A stretch of DNA of 64,000 nucleotides from Amycolatopsis circi (GTDB lineage Bacteria; Actinomycetota; Actinomycetes; Mycobacteriales; Pseudonocardiaceae). Where the stretch lies: positions 1-64,000 of the forward strand of contig NZ_PQIA01000002.1 in NCBI RefSeq assembly GCF_003385235.1. Reading direction: 5' to 3'. Below the pieces are notes generated by a model. The model was not told the DNA's origin. It searched no databases and saw nothing but the letters and a program-made list of their open reading frames with translations. Positions 42,681 to 51,354 of the stretch are shown piece by piece (positions within the stretch are counted from its first letter, which is position 1; each line of letters starts with the position of its first letter). A program made the position numbers and the translations under genes.

Positions 42681-43748
42681 ATGACACAGCAAGGAATTCT
42701 CGACATCCACGGCAAGACCGCCACGCTAGGCTACGCCTCCGGCGGCCCGTCCGTGCCGGTGTCCTTGATCCGAACCCACGGCCTGCGCCGCGGCGACGAA
42801 CTCGTCCTGGCCGACGGTGAACTCGTCTCGGTCAACGGCCGCCCGCCCGGAGAAAAGCGCCCCGATTTCGACAAACTCACCCCGATTCACCCGAACCAGC
42901 GACTGGTCCTGGAAACCACCCGGCACCAGCTCACCACGCGCGTCCTGGATCTGGTGGCACCGCTCGGCAAAGGCCAACGCGCCCTGATCGTCGCCCCGCC
43001 GCGCACCGGCAAAACCACTGTGCTGCAAGCGATCGCGCAAGCCGTAGCGGTCAACCACCCGGAAGCGCACCTGATGGTGCTGCTCGCCGACGAACGCCCC
43101 GAAGAAGTGACGGACATGAGCCGCTCGGTGCACGGCGAGGTAGTCGCGTCCACTTTCGACCGCAAACCCGCTGAGCACACCGCCGTCGCCGAACTGGCTC
43201 TGGAACGCGCGAAACGCCTAGTCGAAACCGGCCGCGATGTCGTGCTGCTGCTGGATTCTTTGACCCGCCTGGGCCGCGCGTACAACCTGGCAGCCCGCAC
43301 CTCCGGCCGAATCCTGTCCGGTGGCGTCGACGCCAGCGCGCTGCACCCGATGAAGAAAATCCTAGGCGCAGCAAGGAACATCGAGAACGGCGGCTCGCTC
43401 ACCATCATCGCGACCGCTCTGGTAGGAACGGGTTCTCTTGCCGACACGGTGTTCTTCGAAGAACTGAAAAGCACCGGCAACTCGGAACTCCGCCTGGACC
43501 GCATGCTCGCCGACCACCGCGTTTTCCCGGCGATTGATTTCTTCGGCTCCGGCACCCGCCGCGACGAGCTGATCATCCCGCCGCAGGAACTCGCCGTGAT
43601 GAACGAGGTCCGCCGCGCCCTGTCCGCTCAAGACCCGAAGCGAGCCGCGGAACAGTTCCTGGACCAGGTGCGCACGACGAAGTCCAACGCGGAGTTCATC
43701 ACCCGGGTCAATGCTTCGCTGGCGGTTCCGTCCACAATGGCCGCCTGA
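42681..43748 (+). CDS. compact paralogue of transcription termination factor Rho
   Basis: A 355-residue Rho. The motor domain is complete: P-loop APPRTGKTT (Lys111), LADERPEEVTDM, Walker B VVLLLDSLTRLGRAYN, the R-loop GGVDASALHPMKKILGAARN, and FFEELKSTGNSELRLDRMLA. The N-terminus is short: only about 45 residues remain of the RNA-binding OB domain, and the aromatic GFGF-type residues that bind C in E. coli Rho are absent. Ser264 replaces the Gly that corresponds to E. coli Gly337, and Arg replaces the P-loop Lys181. Normal actinobacterial Rho proteins exceed 600 residues, so this is an extra copy. The ATG follows AAGGAG. Confidence 0.88.
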   Translation: MTQQGILDIHGKTATLGYASGGPSVPVSLIRTHGLRRGDELVLADGELVSVNGRPPGEKRPDFDKLTPIHPNQRLVLETTRHQLTTRVLDLVAPLGKGQRALIVAPPRTGKTTVLQAIAQAVAVNHPEAHLMVLLADERPEEVTDMSRSVHGEVVASTFDRKPAEHTAVAELALERAKRLVETGRDVVLLLDSLTRLGRAYNLAARTSGRILSGGVDASALHPMKKILGAARNIENGGSLTIIATALVGTGSLADTVFFEELKSTGNSELRLDRMLADHRVFPAIDFFGSGTRRDELIIPPQELAVMNEVRRALSAQDPKRAAEQFLDQVRTTKSNAEFITRVNASLAVPSTMAA

Positions 43749-43749
43749 G

Positions 43750-44241
43750 TTGCAGACGGAACGCCTCCGCCTCACCGCGATCGGCCCGCCTCTCGCAGGC
43801 GAGCTGTACCGCCTGCATTTGGACCCCGGCATTGCTCGCTGGTACGGAGACTGGACCCGCGCCGACGCAGAAGCCCGCGCCGCGGAGATCGGCCGAAGCT
43901 GGCAACGCGACGGCGTCGGCAAATGGCTTGCCCATCACCGGGAATCCGGCGAACTCGTCGGCCGCGGCGGACTGTCCTACCAGGACGTCGATGGCGCGCG
44001 ACGGCTGGAGATCGGCTGGGCAGTGCGCGAGGTGCACCGGGGAAAGGGCTATGCCACCGAGATCGGCCTCGTTGGCCTGGCCCATGCTCGCGAACTCGGC
44101 GTGAGGGAAGTCGTCGCCTTCACCGAGGTGCACAACGTCCGGTCCCGCGCGGTGATGGAACGGCTCGGCTTCACCTACCGCCACGATTTCCCGCACCGCG
44201 GCGAACCGTTCGCCCTCTACGAAATCTCCCTCGACTCCTGA
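43750..44241 (+). CDS. GNAT-family N-acetyltransferase
   Basis: A 163-residue acetyltransferase of the RimJ/RimL-like group. It begins LQTERLRLTAIGPPLAGELY, the typical start of the family, from a TTG directly after the Rho stop codon (one base between). The acetyl-CoA loop is VREVHRGKGYATEIG and the end reads NVRSRAVMERLGFTYRHDF. An earlier in-frame ATG at 43711 would overlap rho and add unrelated residues. Co-transcription with the Rho paralogue is likely. Substrate unknown; acetylation of an amino group of a protein or small molecule is the family reaction. Confidence 0.85.
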   Translation: MQTERLRLTAIGPPLAGELYRLHLDPGIARWYGDWTRADAEARAAEIGRSWQRDGVGKWLAHHRESGELVGRGGLSYQDVDGARRLEIGWAVREVHRGKGYATEIGLVGLAHARELGVREVVAFTEVHNVRSRAVMERLGFTYRHDFPHRGEPFALYEISLDS

Positions 44242-44378
44242 GCCGAATTCCCGTTGTTGCCGAACCGGAATCGCCAAGATCTTTTAAGTTCTTCTTGTGC
44301 TGTAATCATCCTATATCGCGCTAAAGTCCGATCTCATGAACTCCGACGCGCGACCCAGCCGCAGCACGAGCCGCGCTT

Positions 44379-44825
44379 CTGCTCGTTGACGAGCGTCCGA
44401 TCTTCGCTGACCCGCTCGCGGAGCGTTTTCTGGGAGAACGCGCCGAGGAACTCCTCAGCTACCACCAGTCCTACGGCGGGCCACCCAGCACTGGAAACAG
44501 AAACTTTTAACCGACAGCAGGCCAGGCGTACGCGGAGATGGTCATGGCCGCAGCAGCCGACCACAGCGAACCCTGGCAAACCTTCCTCAGCGCCGAGCAG
44601 ATGGCCGCGCTCCTGCGAGACCACCTGCTCGAACCGATAGAGCACGTCCGGCAAAGAGCGACGCTCACCCCGGCCGAATGGAAACGCGGCGACGCACTCC
44701 ACCCGGCCGAGCTATCCATCCTCACCAGGGCGCGCGTCAGGGAATCGTCACCAGCCACCGATCCGACCGCCGCCGCAAATACCCCCACCAGTACCCAGCG
44801 GAAACCACCAGCACCCCAGCCGTAA
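44379..44825 (+). pseudogene. decayed TIGR00027-type SAM methyltransferase
   Basis: In one frame the sequence gives LLVDERPIFADPLAERFLGE and RAEELLSYHQ, which is the N-terminal block of the actinobacterial SAM-dependent methyltransferases often called TIGR00027. A TAA stop follows near 44507. In the same frame it resumes with SEPWQTFLSAEQMAALLRDH and then LLEPIEHVRQ, the C-terminal block. The central SAM-binding region (about 110 residues) is missing, and the start is out of frame. The remnant overlaps the end of the APC permease gene on the other strand. Confidence 0.68.
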
Positions 44826-46107
44826 TCGCCAGGTCCAGCAAACTCTGCGACACCAGCACATACCCCAGCGCCAGCACCACCACAACGGGCACCACCGGCC
44901 ACCCGGGCATCCGCCACACCTGCGGCCGCCGATGCGCTGGCCGCCGTGCCCACAGCACACTGACCGAAATCGCCAGGTACAGCGCCACCACGGCCACCCC
45001 GGTCACACCGCTCAGCGTTTCCACCGGCACGAAACACAGCACCGCTTCCGAAACACCCACCACGAGCGTCGCCACCCACGGCGCCCCAAACCGCGGGCTC
45101 ACCACGCTCAACGCGCGATTCACCGGCGCAGGCCAAGCGTGATCCCGCCCCGACGCGTACAGCACGCGCGAATTCTGGATCACCATCACGATCACCGCGT
45201 TCACGATCGCCGCCGCGATGCACAGGCTCACGATCGTGCCGAACGTCGTACTGCTCCAGCTCACCACGAGCGCGGTCAGGTCGAGGTTCCCCAGCGTCGC
45301 GAGATCCGGCACGCCCAGCGTGATCGCCACGACCGGCACCAGGATCACCACCGAGCTGATGCCGAGCGTCCAGAACACCGTCCGCGACACCGTTTTGTGC
45401 GGCTCCCGCATCTCCTCCGCCAGATACACCGCGGTCGAGAACCCCTGCACCACGAACAACGCCACCGCCAACCCGGCGATCACCGAGACCAGCGCGATCG
45501 GGTGCAATCCGTCCAGGCTGGGCCGCACGAGCACCGACGGCGGCCGGTCGCTGTGCGCGAAGCCGAGCACGGACACCACGACGATTGCCACGATCTCGAT
45601 CACCAGGAAAATCCCGGTCAGCCACGCGTTCGACCGCAGGTTCACCAGGCCCATCCCGGTGGACGCCAGCATCACCAGCGCACCCGCCACCGACGGATCG
45701 ACGTGCACCGCCACCGCCAGGTAGTCGGCCACTCCGATCGCGATGATCGGCGGCACCACCAGGATCACGATGAACGACAGCATGAAGGTGATCCACCCGG
45801 CGAACCGGCTGACCACCGTCGACACCATCGCGTACTCGCCGCCCGAACTCGGCACCAGCGTGCCGAGTTCGGAGTAGCAGAACGCGATCCCGACACACAG
45901 CAGCACGGCGAGCCCGATGGCCAGCGCGGTGCCGGTGCCGAGCGAGCCGAACAGCGGCGGGACGAGAACGAACAGTGACGACGCCGGGGTCACGCAGCTC
46001 AGCGTCAGCAGAGTTCCGCCGCCGACCCCGATCGATCTGGTCAGCGAGCGGCGCGCGGGCGAACCGGCGGCAGGGTCGGTCTGGACGGGGACCGGAACAG
46101 GCGGCAT
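44737..46107 (-). CDS. APC-family amino-acid permease
   Basis: A 456-residue transporter with about 12 helices. VGGGTLLTLSCVTPASSLFV opens helix 1 and SELGTLVPSSGGEYAMVSTV the second conserved region; LAEEMREPHKTVSRTVFW is the intracellular loop typical of APC members. It imports or exchanges an amino acid or amine with protons. The ATG at 46107 has GGAGGGATCCCC before it; a 48-residue upstream extension is not needed. It is divergent from an Lrp/AsnC regulator that is followed by an aminotransferase, a usual arrangement for uptake and deamination of an amine. Confidence 0.9.
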   Translation of the reverse strand: MPPVPVPVQTDPAAGSPARRSLTRSIGVGGGTLLTLSCVTPASSLFVLVPPLFGSLGTGTALAIGLAVLLCVGIAFCYSELGTLVPSSGGEYAMVSTVVSRFAGWITFMLSFIVILVVPPIIAIGVADYLAVAVHVDPSVAGALVMLASTGMGLVNLRSNAWLTGIFLVIEIVAIVVVSVLGFAHSDRPPSVLVRPSLDGLHPIALVSVIAGLAVALFVVQGFSTAVYLAEEMREPHKTVSRTVFWTLGISSVVILVPVVAITLGVPDLATLGNLDLTALVVSWSSTTFGTIVSLCIAAAIVNAVIVMVIQNSRVLYASGRDHAWPAPVNRALSVVSPRFGAPWVATLVVGVSEAVLCFVPVETLSGVTGVAVVALYLAISVSVLWARRPAHRRPQVWRMPGWPVVPVVVVLALGYVLVSQSLLDLAITAGVLVVSAGYWWGYLRRRSDRWLVTIP

Positions 46108-46295
46108 GGGGATCCCTCCGTCGGCGGCGCTGGAATTCGACGGATGGAACAGGACGGGTTTGCCGTTGTCAACGCCGGAAAGACGACGAAATCCGTTGTC
46201 GGCCACCCCGGTCAACGGACCATCTGGACACTCTGGGCGACCGTTCGCCACGGTCCAGCTTGCCCACGCCTAGGCCGAGCCGGGATGATCCCGGG

Positions 46296-46781
46296 ATGCA
46301 GAGCCAGGACCCGAACCGGCCCGCGCCGCCGGTGGTCGACGACATCTCGAAGCAGATCATCGCCCAGTTGCAAGAGGACGGACGGCGGCCGTACGCCACG
46401 ATCGGCAAGGCGGTCGGGCTGTCCGAGGCGGCGGTCCGCCAGCGGGTGCAGCGACTGTCCGATTCGGGCGTCATCCAGATCGTCGCGGTGTCGGATCCCT
46501 TGCAGATCGGGCTTTTCCGCCAGGCGATGGTCGCGATCACGGTCGACGGGCCGCTCGATCCGGTCGCCGACGCACTGGCCGAAATGGACGAGATCGAGTA
46601 CGTCGTGCTCTGCGCCGGCCGCTTCGACGTGCTGTGCGAGGTGCTCTGCGCCGACGACGAGGCGCTGCTCGACCTCATCTCCAATCGCATCCGGACGCTG
46701 CCCGGAGTGCGCACTGCGGAGACACTCGTGTACCTCAAGCTGCGGAAACAGTCGTACCAGTGGGGCCTGCACCGCGGGTGA
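46296..46781 (+). CDS. Lrp/AsnC-family transcriptional regulator
   Basis: A 161-residue regulator. The N-terminal HTH reads DDISKQIIAQLQEDGRRPYA, then LSEAAVRQRVQRLSDSGVIQ; the RAM sensor domain follows (RQAMVAITVDGP, AEMDEIEYVVLCAGRFDVLC, then TLPGVRTAETLVYLKL). Lrp-type proteins bind amino acids and act as octamers. It is divergent from the APC permease and 168 bp upstream of the class III aminotransferase, and probably controls both. Confidence 0.9.
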   Translation: MQSQDPNRPAPPVVDDISKQIIAQLQEDGRRPYATIGKAVGLSEAAVRQRVQRLSDSGVIQIVAVSDPLQIGLFRQAMVAITVDGPLDPVADALAEMDEIEYVVLCAGRFDVLCEVLCADDEALLDLISNRIRTLPGVRTAETLVYLKLRKQSYQWGLHRG

Positions 46782-46949
46782 CGACGAAATCCGAAGATCA
46801 GTCCCGATGGAAACGATGAAATTAGTCGTTGTGGGTGGCACTGACGACTGATCCGCTTGCCAACCGGCACCAGCTCGTGCGATAACCGAGAAGTCCGGCC
46901 GGTACGCCAGGGTGCGTGCCGGCAGCTTCGAGGCCCGTTTCGAGGAGCC

Positions 46950-48338
46950 ATGACCACGACCGCCGAACCCGCCGGGATCACCACCGGCTCGGGCACTGCC
47001 GCACGCGACAACCTCTGGCTGCACTTCACGCGCCACAGCCGCGCCGACACCGCCGACATCCCGGTGATCGTGCGCGGCGAGGGCGCCTACATCTGGGACG
47101 ACACCGGCAAGCGCTACCTCGACGGCCTCGCCGGGCTGTTCGCGGTGCAGGTCGGCCACGGTCGCGAGGAACTGGCCGAAGCCGCCGCGCGGCAAACGAA
47201 GCAGCTCGCGTACTTCCCGCTCTGGGGTCACGCGCATCCGCCCGCGCTCGAACTGGCCGAACGCTTGGCCGTCGCGTCGCCGGGCGACCTCAACCGCGTG
47301 TTCTTCACCGTCAGCGGCGGCGAATCCGTGGAAACGGCGTGGAAACTCGCCAAGCAGTACTTCAAGCTGGTCGGAAAACCCACTAAGCACAAGGTGATCA
47401 GCCGCGCGCTGGCGTATCACGGCACGTCGCAGGGCGCGCTGTCCATCACCGGAATTCCGGGCGCGAAGGCCGATTTCGAACCGCTCGTGCCGAGCACTCT
47501 GCGCGTGCCGAACACGAACTTCTACCGCGCGCCCGAACACGCCGACGACTATGCAGCATACGGCCGATGGGCTGCCGACCAAATCGAGCAGGCCATCGAA
47601 TTCGAGGGCGCGGATACGGTAGCTGCGGTATTCCTCGAACCCGTGCAAAACACCGGTGGTTGTTTTGTTCCGCCACCGGGCTATTTCGCACGAGTCCGCG
47701 AGATTTGCGACAAACACGACGTGCTCTTGGTCTCCGACGAGGTGATCTGCGCGTTCGGCCGGGTCGGCTACGACTTCGCGGCCAAACGCTACGGCTACCA
47801 GCCGGACATCATCACCACTGCCAAGGGCCTGACCTCGGGTTACGCGCCGCTCGGCGCGGTGCTGGCGAGCGAGAAGCTGATGGAACCGTTCGCCGGCGGC
47901 GAGGCGACCTTCATGCACGGCTCGACCTACGGCGGCCACCCGGTTTCCTGCGCGGTGGCGCTGGCCAACCTCGACCTCATCGAGCGCGAGAACCTTTACG
48001 GCCATGTGCTGGAAAAGGAAACCGCCTTCCGGGCGACCCTCGACCGGCTGACCGATCTGCCGATCGTCGGCGACGTGCGCGGAACCGGTTTCTTCTACGG
48101 CATCGAACTCGTCAAGGACAAAGCGACCAAGGAGACCTTCACCGCCGGGGAATCGGAACGGATTTTGCGCGGTTATCTCTCGAACGCACTGTTCGAGGGC
48201 GGCCTCTACTGCCGCGCCGACGACCGCGCCGAGCCGGTGGTCCAGCTGTCGCCGCCGTTGATCTGCGACCAGCCGCAGTTCGACGAGATGGAGCAGATCC
48301 TCCGGGACGCCCTGACCGGAGCCTGGAAACTGCTCTGA
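46950..48338 (+). CDS. class III (omega) aminotransferase
   Basis: A 462-residue PLP enzyme. GAYIWDDTGKRYLDGLAGLF is the start of the fold, FFTVSGGESVETAWKLAKQY holds the phosphate loop, LLVSDEVICAFGRVG the Asp that binds the PLP nitrogen, and IITTAKGLTSGYAPLGA the Lys for the Schiff base. It resembles putrescine/beta-alanine:pyruvate and taurine-type transaminases. GAGGAG precedes the ATG. With the neighbouring APC permease and Lrp regulator it suggests catabolism of an imported amine or beta-amino acid. Confidence 0.92.
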   Translation: MTTTAEPAGITTGSGTAARDNLWLHFTRHSRADTADIPVIVRGEGAYIWDDTGKRYLDGLAGLFAVQVGHGREELAEAAARQTKQLAYFPLWGHAHPPALELAERLAVASPGDLNRVFFTVSGGESVETAWKLAKQYFKLVGKPTKHKVISRALAYHGTSQGALSITGIPGAKADFEPLVPSTLRVPNTNFYRAPEHADDYAAYGRWAADQIEQAIEFEGADTVAAVFLEPVQNTGGCFVPPPGYFARVREICDKHDVLLVSDEVICAFGRVGYDFAAKRYGYQPDIITTAKGLTSGYAPLGAVLASEKLMEPFAGGEATFMHGSTYGGHPVSCAVALANLDLIERENLYGHVLEKETAFRATLDRLTDLPIVGDVRGTGFFYGIELVKDKATKETFTAGESERILRGYLSNALFEGGLYCRADDRAEPVVQLSPPLICDQPQFDEMEQILRDALTGAWKLL

Positions 48339-48343
48339 CCGAA

Positions 48344-48398
48344 GTCCGTGAAGGACTCCTTGAGGGAATCAGATTCCATCGAGGAGTCCTTCACGGAC
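48344..48398. repeat. 55-bp palindrome, copy 6
   Basis: Full-length copy starting five bases after the aminotransferase stop. Centre GGGAATCAGATTCC, with two mismatches between the arms near the centre. Confidence 0.9.
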
Positions 48399-48451
48399 GG
48401 CCGGGTCCCGCTACGCTGATCTTCGTTGCCTACCCAACGGGAGGAAAGCGC

Positions 48452-48859
48452 GTGGCGCAGTGGAATGACCTGGTCGCCTACATCAGGCAGACCTACCGGG
48501 TGATCCGGGACGACCCGGGCGAAATCCGGATCCGGGTCCTGTTCGGCGACGACGCGGAGACGACGGGACGGGCGCAGGTCGTGGTGATCGCCCGGGAGAT
48601 TTTCGACCAGCGCGAGGACTGGGTGCAGATCGCGACCCCGTTCGCCCGCGTCGACGAGGTCGATCTGCTCACCGTGCTGAGCGAGGTAGGCCAGACGCTG
48701 GTGGTCGGCGGGCTCGTGGTGATGGGCGAGCACCTCGTGCTGCGGCATTCGCTGCCGCTGCTGAACCTCGACCTCAACGAGTTCACCGATCCGCTCGAAC
48801 TCGTCGCCGGTTCGGCCGAACTGCTGGAACAGCAGTTCACCGGGCGTGACGACTACTGA
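48452..48859 (+). CDS. YbjN/T3SS-chaperone-like small protein
   Basis: A 135-residue soluble protein from a GTG with GGGAGG just before it. Strand and helix pattern (IRIRVLFGDDAETTGRAQVV, then REDWVQIATPFARVDEVDLL) and the late LVLRHSLPLLNLDLNEFTDP resemble the type III secretion chaperone-like/YbjN fold that is common and uncharacterised in actinobacteria. No membrane segment is present. The long reading frame upstream of it is a shadow of the aminotransferase. Function unknown. Confidence 0.72.
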   Translation: MAQWNDLVAYIRQTYRVIRDDPGEIRIRVLFGDDAETTGRAQVVVIAREIFDQREDWVQIATPFARVDEVDLLTVLSEVGQTLVVGGLVVMGEHLVLRHSLPLLNLDLNEFTDPLELVAGSAELLEQQFTGRDDY

Positions 48860-48875
48860 GCCGCCGCAGCCGCGA

Positions 48876-48912
48876 AAAAGCGGGGCCCTGCTCCGATCAG
48901 GGCCCCGCTTTT
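48876..48912. terminator. bidirectional intrinsic terminator
   Basis: A perfect 15-bp stem (AAAAGCGGGGCCCTG and complement, 7-base loop) ending in four T residues on either strand, between two convergent genes. The best intrinsic terminator in the window. Confidence 0.9.
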
Positions 48913-48919
48913 CGTTGTC

Positions 48920-50446
48920 TCAGTACGGCTGCGCAGCCGGTGCCCGCGGACCGTCCATCCTGGACTGAACGCTCGGCTCGACCGCCGGGCAATGCTTGCC
49001 GCGGCCCGGATTCGTGCCGTCGATCAGGAACGAGTCGGCGGCGTCGGTGACGCACTGGCTCTTCTTGAAGTACGCGCCGTGACCCCAGCCCTCGTAGGTG
49101 AGCAGCGGCGCGCCGGACTGCTGCGCCGCGCGCACCGCCCAGCTGTACGGAGTGGCCGGGTCGTAACGGCTGTTCAGCATCAGCATCGGCACGCCCCGCT
49201 GGACCGACAACGCGTGCTGCGGGTTGCGCACCGGAGCCGGCCAGCCCGCGCACCCGGTCGCTGCGCTCCAGCCCAGCGGCGAGAAGTGCAGGTCAGGCGA
49301 CACCCCGGTGAGCGCCCGGCGATAGCTGTCGAGCTGCGGGTAGCTCGTGATCGGCAGCCGCCAGTCCGAGCAGAAGATGCTGTTGAACGGGTTCGGAATG
49401 GGAATGTCGTCCTTGCCGAAGTCCGCTCCGATCGGTTTCCCGTCGCGCAGGCTGACCAGGTTCTGCGCGAGCTTGCCCCAGGTGGGGCCGTAGAAGTTCT
49501 GCGAGTAGATGCCGACCAGCGCCATCGGGTCGAGTTTGTCGTCCGGGGTGCCGAGTTCGCCGCGTTCGGCGCGGGCGTACAGGTCCGCGGTCACCGCGCG
49601 GACGTTCTGGCCGTGCAGCGCGCACGACGTCGTCCGGTCGCACCAGTCGCTGAACTGCTCGAACAACTCTTGCGTGGCCTGGGTTTCCGTCTTCAGGAAC
49701 TCCCAGGTGCTGCGGATGGAGTGGTCCATGTTGCTGTCGAGCACGAGCGCGCGCACCCGGTCCGGGTACGCCTCGGCGTACTGCTGGCCCATCAGCGTGC
49801 CGTAGGAAATGCCGTAATAGGTGAGCTTTTTGTCGCCGAGCGCGGCGCGGATCGCGTCCATGTCGCGCACGACGCTGCGCGTGTCGGAGTGCGTGGCGAG
49901 CGGCCCGGTGATCTTCTCGCAGCTGCGGCCGAGCGCTCGGTTGTACGAGAGCAGCTGCTGGAATTCGGCGGAATCCTTCGGCTGTACCGGGTTTTTCGCG
50001 GTGAGTTCGTCGAGCCCGCACTTGATCGCGGTGCTTTCCCCGACCCCGCGCGGATCGAACCCGACCGTGTCAAACCGTGCGGCGACCTTCGGCGAGAGCG
50101 TCCAGCCGCTTTCCACCTCGCCCGCTCCTGCCCCGCCCGGCCCGCCGGGATCCATGAGCACCGAACCGATCCGGTGCGCGGGATCGGTGGCCTTGCGCCG
50201 CGCGAGCGCGAGCTGGATCGTGCCGTCGCCGGGATGGTCCCAATCGAGCGGCACGGTGAGCTTGCCGCATTCGGCGCCCTGCCCGGTAGGACAAGGCTTC
50301 CAGTCGATCGCCGCGGGTGCGGCGCCTGCCGGTGCCGCGGTGAACAATGCCGTCGCCGCGGTGACCGCGGTGGTGGCGACCGCCAGTTTCCTGCCCAGAC
50401 CCAATGCCCTGCCCCTTCGGCGTGAACTGGAGACGTCAGAGCCCAC
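48920..50446 (-). CDS. secreted alpha/beta hydrolase (tripeptidyl aminopeptidase type)
   Basis: A 508-residue exported peptidase of the SlpD/SlpE type. The N-terminus SRRRGRALGLGRKLAVATTA plus a hydrophobic stretch ending AGAAPA is a signal peptide. The oxyanion loop is VLMDPGGPGGAGA, the nucleophile elbow YYGISYGTLMG (Ser), the Asp in LNSRYDPATPYSW and the His in EGWGHGAYF. The family removes tripeptides or hydrophobic residues from peptide N-termini outside the cell. The GTG at 50446 is chosen; an upstream ATG at 50536 overlaps the methyltransferase gene. It follows that gene by 37 bp. Confidence 0.87.
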   Translation of the reverse strand: MGSDVSSSRRRGRALGLGRKLAVATTAVTAATALFTAAPAGAAPAAIDWKPCPTGQGAECGKLTVPLDWDHPGDGTIQLALARRKATDPAHRIGSVLMDPGGPGGAGAGEVESGWTLSPKVAARFDTVGFDPRGVGESTAIKCGLDELTAKNPVQPKDSAEFQQLLSYNRALGRSCEKITGPLATHSDTRSVVRDMDAIRAALGDKKLTYYGISYGTLMGQQYAEAYPDRVRALVLDSNMDHSIRSTWEFLKTETQATQELFEQFSDWCDRTTSCALHGQNVRAVTADLYARAERGELGTPDDKLDPMALVGIYSQNFYGPTWGKLAQNLVSLRDGKPIGADFGKDDIPIPNPFNSIFCSDWRLPITSYPQLDSYRRALTGVSPDLHFSPLGWSAATGCAGWPAPVRNPQHALSVQRGVPMLMLNSRYDPATPYSWAVRAAQQSGAPLLTYEGWGHGAYFKKSQCVTDAADSFLIDGTNPGRGKHCPAVEPSVQSRMDGPRAPAAQPY

Positions 50447-50483
50447 GATCTTGCCAGAAGGTGACGGGTGCCACCAGGGCGGG

Positions 50484-51299
50484 TTACCGTCCTTTGTGGA
50501 CAGTTCGGGTGCTGGCCAGATGTACCTGGAAAGCAAGCGGAATCAGCCCATCGGGTCTGGTCAGTGCCGGTGCCTCGGCGAAAAAGGCGGTTTTCAGCGC
50601 GCTGGAAGCCGCTTCGCTCAGCGGGAAGACGTTGTAGACGGTCGAGACGAAATCCCAGACCTGATCGAGCGACCCGCTGAAATCGATCTCCTCGGTGCGC
50701 CACTGGACGGGACTGAACCCGGCAGGGGCGAGGATTTCGTCCACACCGGCCTGATCCCGCGTGCGCGGATCGCCGAGCTTGGGGATCCGCTGCTCGGCCG
50801 GGACGTCGGCGAGGATTTCCCGCAGCAGCTTGCCGAACAGCGCGTAGGTGCCGCCGTCGCTGACTCCGCCGCCGAGGACGAGCGAGAGTTGCCCGCCCGG
50901 CCGGAGCACGCGCGCCAGCTCCGCGGCCACCTGGTCGATGTCAGTCATCAGCATGAACGCCATGTGCGACACACAGGAATCGAACGCGTGGTCCGCGAAC
51001 GGCAGTTGCTGCGCCCGTCCCTCCGCCACCGTCGCCGAACGCTGCCTGGCGAGTGCCAGATCGACGCTCGACACGTCGACCCCGATCGCCTGATGTCCCG
51101 CCGCGGCAAGCAGTTCGAGCAGGAATCCGTCGCCGCAAGCCAGATCGAGCACGCGCCCCGGACCGGCGATCTCGTCCCGGAGAAGCTCGTAGCTCGACCG
51201 CCCGTCGGCGCTCCGCCCGCCGCCGAACGCGCGCGAGGTAACCGCCGGATGGCTTGCGTGGAAGGCACGAAAGAAGGTTTCTTGCGCGGTCCTGGTCAC
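50484..51299 (-). CDS. class I SAM-dependent methyltransferase
   Basis: A 271-residue Rossmann-fold methyltransferase. Motif I is RVLDLACGDGFLLELL (near residue 50), motif II AIGVDVSSVDLALA, motif III QQLPFADHAFDSCVSHMAF and motif IV LRPGGQLSLVLGGG, as in the UbiE/Methyltransf_11 group. GTG start. It is divergent from a MarR gene with 55 bp between and precedes the secreted hydrolase on the same strand. Its substrate is unknown. Confidence 0.87.
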   Translation of the reverse strand: MTRTAQETFFRAFHASHPAVTSRAFGGGRSADGRSSYELLRDEIAGPGRVLDLACGDGFLLELLAAAGHQAIGVDVSSVDLALARQRSATVAEGRAQQLPFADHAFDSCVSHMAFMLMTDIDQVAAELARVLRPGGQLSLVLGGGVSDGGTYALFGKLLREILADVPAEQRIPKLGDPRTRDQAGVDEILAPAGFSPVQWRTEEIDFSGSLDQVWDFVSTVYNVFPLSEAASSALKTAFFAEAPALTRPDGLIPLAFQVHLASTRTVHKGR

Positions 51300-51342
51300 T
51301 CTCCCAACTTACGCACCGGCGCGAAATCCCGCCGTCTCTTTG

Positions 51343-51348
51343 TAGAAT
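51343..51348 (+). promoter_or_regulatory. -10 element of a leaderless promoter
   Basis: TAGAAT ends seven bases before the A of the ATG at 51355, with six bases (CACCGG) between. No ribosome site is present, so the MarR message is probably leaderless. Confidence 0.6.
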
Positions 51349-51354
51349 CACCGG

